Positions 62,149 through 64,000 of a stretch of 64,000 bases of DNA are shown in pieces. Position numbers and translations under genes: made by a program. Below the pieces are notes generated by a model, which was given only the letters and a program-made list of their open reading frames with translations, did not search any database and was not told the origin of the DNA. The stretch spans positions 1-64,000 of the forward strand of contig JADBKO010000013.1 of the NCBI GenBank assembly GCA_014896355.1. Reading direction: 5' to 3'. Within the stretch, counting starts at the first letter, position 1. Every line of letters begins with the position of its first letter. This DNA is from Bacillota bacterium. GTDB lineage: Bacteria > Bacillota > UBA5301 > Bu52.

Positions 62149-64000
62149 TCAATCTGCGCCCAGCCAGTTGCTGGCGATCTGCACGCCGACGTCCAACGGC
62201 ACAGCCAGGTCTGCAGCCTGGCTCATGCAGCGGCGGATGATCTCCGCAGTCTCCTGGGCTTCGGCCACCGGTGCCTCGAAAATGAGCTCGTCATGGACCT
62301 GCAAAAGCATCCGGGCGCGGCGGCTCTGCCCGGCCAGTTCCCGCTCCGCCCGGATCATGGCGATTTTGATGATGTCCGCCGCCGTCCCCTGGATCGGGGT
62401 GTTCATGGCCATGCGCTCGGCGTAGCTGCGCAAGGCATAGTTGCGGCTGTGGATGTCCGGCAGGTAACGGCGCCGGTGGAACAGCGTGGCCACGTAGCCT
62501 TTTTCCCTGGCTTCTTCCACCATGCGCCTCTGATAAGCCTGAACGCCCGGATAACGAGCGAAATACCCCTGAATGTAGCGCCGGGCTTCCTCGCGCGAGA
62601 TGCCGGTGTTGCGAGCCAGCCCGAAGCTGGAGATCCCGTAGACGATGCCGAAGTTGATGGCCTTGGCCGCGCTGCGCATCTGTGGAGTCACCTGATCGGG
62701 AGAAACACCGAACACTTCCGAGGCGGTCCGGGTATGGATGTCCTGACCGGAGCGAAAGGCCTCGATCAGCACCGGATCCTGCGCCATGTGCGCCAGGACC
62801 CGCAGCTCGATCTGGGAGTAGTCTGCGCTGATCAGAACCATGCCCGGGCTGGGTACGAACGCCTCGCGAATGCGCCCGCCGATCTCGGTGCGGATCGGAA
62901 TGTTCTGCAGGTTCGGATTGGTGCTGGAAAGCCTGCCCGTGGCCGTCACCGTCTGGTTGAACGTCGTGTGCACCCTCTGCGTGGCCGGGTCGGCCAGCGA
63001 GGGTAAGACATCGATATAGGTGGACTTGAGCTTTCCCAGCAGGCGGTACTCCAACAGCTTCTCGGCAATGGGGTGCTCTTCGGAGAGCTCCTCCAGAACC
63101 TCGGCGTCGGTGGAGTAGCCGGACTTCTTGCGCTTGCGCGGCTTCAAGCCTAGTTTTTCAAAGAGCACGACCGCCAGCTGTTTCGGCGAGTTGATATTGA
63201 ACTCCTCCCCCGCCAGCTGGAAGATTTCGCGCTCCAACGTCTGCAGCCGACCCCCCATTTCCTTGGCCAGCTCTTCCAGACGCTGCGGGTCGATGCGGAT
63301 GCCGCGCCACTCCATCTTTGCCAACAGGGGGACCAAAGGCATCTCGATCCGGCGGAAAAGCTGCTCCTGTCCGGATTTTTCCAGTTCCGCAGCCAAGGCG
63401 TCAGACAGGGGAAACTGGGCCAGAGCCTCAAAGGCCGCCGGCCGCAGGCCTGCTTCCACGCCGGCCAGCACCTCCGCCGGCAGAGCCCCAGATGGCTCCA
63501 TGCCCCAGCCCAGGTAATCCAGGCACAAGGAGGCCAGATCCAGCTTTCCGCGGCCGCCGGCTGCCACATATCCCGCCACCAGGGTGTCAAAATCCTCGCC
63601 GGCGTCCTCCTCCCGGCCCAGTCCCTGGATCCTCCCGGCCTCGTGTTCCCGCAGCCCGCCGCCGGCATGCAACAGGAGCAAAAGCTGTTTCAGGTCATAC
63701 CCCACCAGGGACGGCCGGTCCCTCCGGGCCAGCAGCGCCAGGATCACGGGCGCCTGCCCCGCGCCGAACGGCCAGAAATACGCCGTGGTAGCCTCCGGCC
63801 GCGGCACCACCATCAAGCCCAGGAGCCTCCCGCGCAGAGCGCTGGGGCCTTCCCACACCGGCGCCACGGCCACCTGCCTGGCCTCCCGCAGCCGGGCCAG
63901 CGCGGCGTCCTCCGTATCCCCCGGAATCACGGGCACCACCTGCCAACTGTCCCATGGGAAGCGCCCGCCGGCCGCAACGGGCTCCCCGGCCGGCTGCTCC
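62149..64000 (-). CDS. polA: DNA polymerase I (5' end outside the window)
   Basis: DYSQIELRVLAHMAQDPVLIEAF, RSAAKAINFGIVYGISSFGLA, LQVHDELIFEAP; frame open to the window edge. Confidence 0.95.
   Translation of the reverse strand, partial: EQPAGEPVAAGGRFPWDSWQVVPVIPGDTEDAALARLREARQVAVAPVWEGPSALRGRLLGLMVVPRPEATTAYFWPFGAGQAPVILALLARRDRPSLVGYDLKQLLLLLHAGGGLREHEAGRIQGLGREEDAGEDFDTLVAGYVAAGGRGKLDLASLCLDYLGWGMEPSGALPAEVLAGVEAGLRPAAFEALAQFPLSDALAAELEKSGQEQLFRRIEMPLVPLLAKMEWRGIRIDPQRLEELAKEMGGRLQTLEREIFQLAGEEFNINSPKQLAVVLFEKLGLKPRKRKKSGYSTDAEVLEELSEEHPIAEKLLEYRLLGKLKSTYIDVLPSLADPATQRVHTTFNQTVTATGRLSSTNPNLQNIPIRTEIGGRIREAFVPSPGMVLISADYSQIELRVLAHMAQDPVLIEAFRSGQDIHTRTASEVFGVSPDQVTPQMRSAAKAINFGIVYGISSFGLARNTGISREEARRYIQGYFARYPGVQAYQRRMVEEAREKGYVATLFHRRRYLPDIHSRNYALRSYAERMAMNTPIQGTAADIIKIAMIRAERELAGQSRRARMLLQVHDELIFEAPVAEAQETAEIIRRCMSQAADLAVPLDVGVQIASNWLGAD

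Overview
This 64 kb window comes from a high-GC, endospore-forming Bacillota (Firmicutes) chromosome. Evidence for a spore-former: YunB, YtxC-like, SpoVT, an alpha/beta SASP, YqhV, two T-box leaders and a SCIFF RiPP locus. Most of it is core genome: tyrS, pheST, thrS, infC-rpmI-rplT, mutS2, recD2, polA, greA, dinB, a Trk/Ktr K+ uptake pair, eight tRNAs, a Ku/LigD NHEJ operon, several radical-SAM enzymes, and oligopeptide ABC-transporter genes with two ATPase pairs in inverted orientation. I saw no CRISPR array, prophage or transposase. The main points for a second look are: (1) a degenerate thrS 3' fragment lying antisense between infC and thrS, joined to the resident thrS through a near-perfect palindrome that also truncates the ThrRS C-terminus, with infC apparently starting at ATC; (2) inverted OppDF paralogues flanking an SBP/permease block, so that an inversion would exchange the ATPase pairs while keeping an intact operon; (3) a single ORF joining MutM (Fpg) and CoaE; (4) a ku-ligD(lig)-ligD(pol)-SASP cluster with sigma-G-like promoters close to spoVT; (5) a SCIFF peptide with a long N-terminal leader; (6) tandem strong promoters plus a boxA-like leader at the left edge, predicting an rRNA operon just outside the window. 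All calls come from reading the sequence and supplied ORFs; no database search was run.
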